Part shown: positions 63,555 to 64,000 of the stretch, in pieces
How positions within the stretch are numbered: position 1 is the stretch's first letter
Layout: every line of letters starts with the position of its first letter
Source of the DNA: Harmonia axyridis
Lineage: Eukaryota > Arthropoda > Insecta > Coleoptera > Coccinellidae
Direction of reading: 5' to 3'
NCBI RefSeq assembly: GCF_914767665.1
Contig: NC_059505.1
Location: forward strand, 27,773,506-27,837,505
Length of the DNA: 64,000 nucleotides
Translations under genes and position numbers: made by a program
The notes under the pieces: generated by a model
Told to the model about the DNA's origin: nothing
Seen by the model: only the letters and a program-made list of their open reading frames with translations
The model's database searches: none

Positions 63555-64000
63555 AGTTGTAAGAGGGCTGCCTTTTATATGTCAGTAATGGATAGGATGA
63601 AAAACTTTAGATATCATTCGAACGGCTTTTTTGTACTCAATATATTCAATTTTAATACATTTTTCAATACGTTTGAATCAGTTTGTCTACTCCAAATGAA
63701 GTAATTTCCATACATGAATTTTTTAATAACAACGTCTTATCGTGGCATTAAAAAATGCTTGCCACGTAAATTATGAGGAAACAAGAAGAAGTAATTGAGT
63801 GTTAATTCAGGACGATAAGACCGATTATCCATCAATTTGATGTTTTGATTACTCAGAAATCCAATTGTTCGGGTCGAATTGGGAGAGCTCGCTTTGTTAT
63901 GGTGAAATATGATTCATCTGGCAATTTTTTTCCAACGTGCCCATCAGTTTGATCAAAGCTAGATGGATCGCTTCAAAAGGACTTTTAACTTTTAATCAAA
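63555..64000. other. 3' flank of the last gene, nothing recognised
   Basis: No canonical AATAAA is close to the stop. The sequence is AT-rich and without features to the end of the window. Confidence 0.5.

Overview
This window looks like insect nuclear DNA, most likely from a beetle, although the sequence cannot fix the order. It is AT-rich, its host genes have short introns and AATAAA signals, and it holds arthropod-type features: alanine/proline-rich cuticular proteins with a tiny first exon, a secreted CAP (antigen-5-like) protein, Jockey-type non-LTR retrotransposons, and mariner and Tc1 relics. Host genes are sparse. Most of the 64 kb is a graveyard of transposable elements with many foldback (inverted-repeat) elements.

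Host genes: (1) a three-exon minus-strand gene (5,922-8,992) for a 251-residue acidic protein ending in a long Thr/Ala/Val-Asp-Asp tetrapeptide repeat; (2) the main exon of a small Ala/Pro/Val-rich cuticular-type protein (11,525-11,797, minus); (3) a two-exon cuticular-type gene (18,110-18,728, minus) with TATA box and poly(A) signal; (4) a two-exon CAP-superfamily gene (53,286-56,301, minus); (5) a two-exon plus-strand gene (60,339-63,554) for an unrecognised 199-residue protein. The large introns of genes 1, 4 and 5 all carry transposon insertions.

Layout: 1-5.5 kb, an internally deleted non-LTR element inside a DNA transposon, a foldback of about 880 bp and relics. 5.6-9 kb, gene 1 and a decayed copy of its repeat exon. 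11.3-12.5 kb, a cuticular exon beside a 510-bp foldback. 13.9-14.9 kb, a possible pogo-like non-autonomous element. 18 kb, the second cuticular gene. 23-32 kb, transposase relics, two non-LTR elements placed head to head (one a nearly intact Jockey element at 25.6-29.9 kb) and more relics. 35-41 kb, Tc1 relics, a TIR element with TA target duplication, a GC-rich block present three times, and a non-LTR fragment nested in Tc1 with a 12-bp target duplication. 41.6-50.2 kb, a TIR element with a transposase tail, a broken non-LTR element, a mariner relic, two foldbacks and a Tc1 element with both TIRs. 50.7-51.4 kb, a striking near-perfect palindrome of about 735 bp that itself contains smaller palindromes. 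53-57.6 kb, the CAP gene followed by five adjacent hairpins. 58.6-59.5 kb, another foldback. 60.3-63.6 kb, gene 5, whose intron holds a MITE and a mariner-superfamily transposon that itself contains a non-LTR insertion.

The most unusual features are the palindrome at 50.7 kb, the hairpin cluster at 56.5-57.6 kb, and the overall density of foldbacks, which are potential sources of long double-stranded RNA. Exon joins were derived by hand from GT/AG sites and codon phase; no database search or folding program was available.
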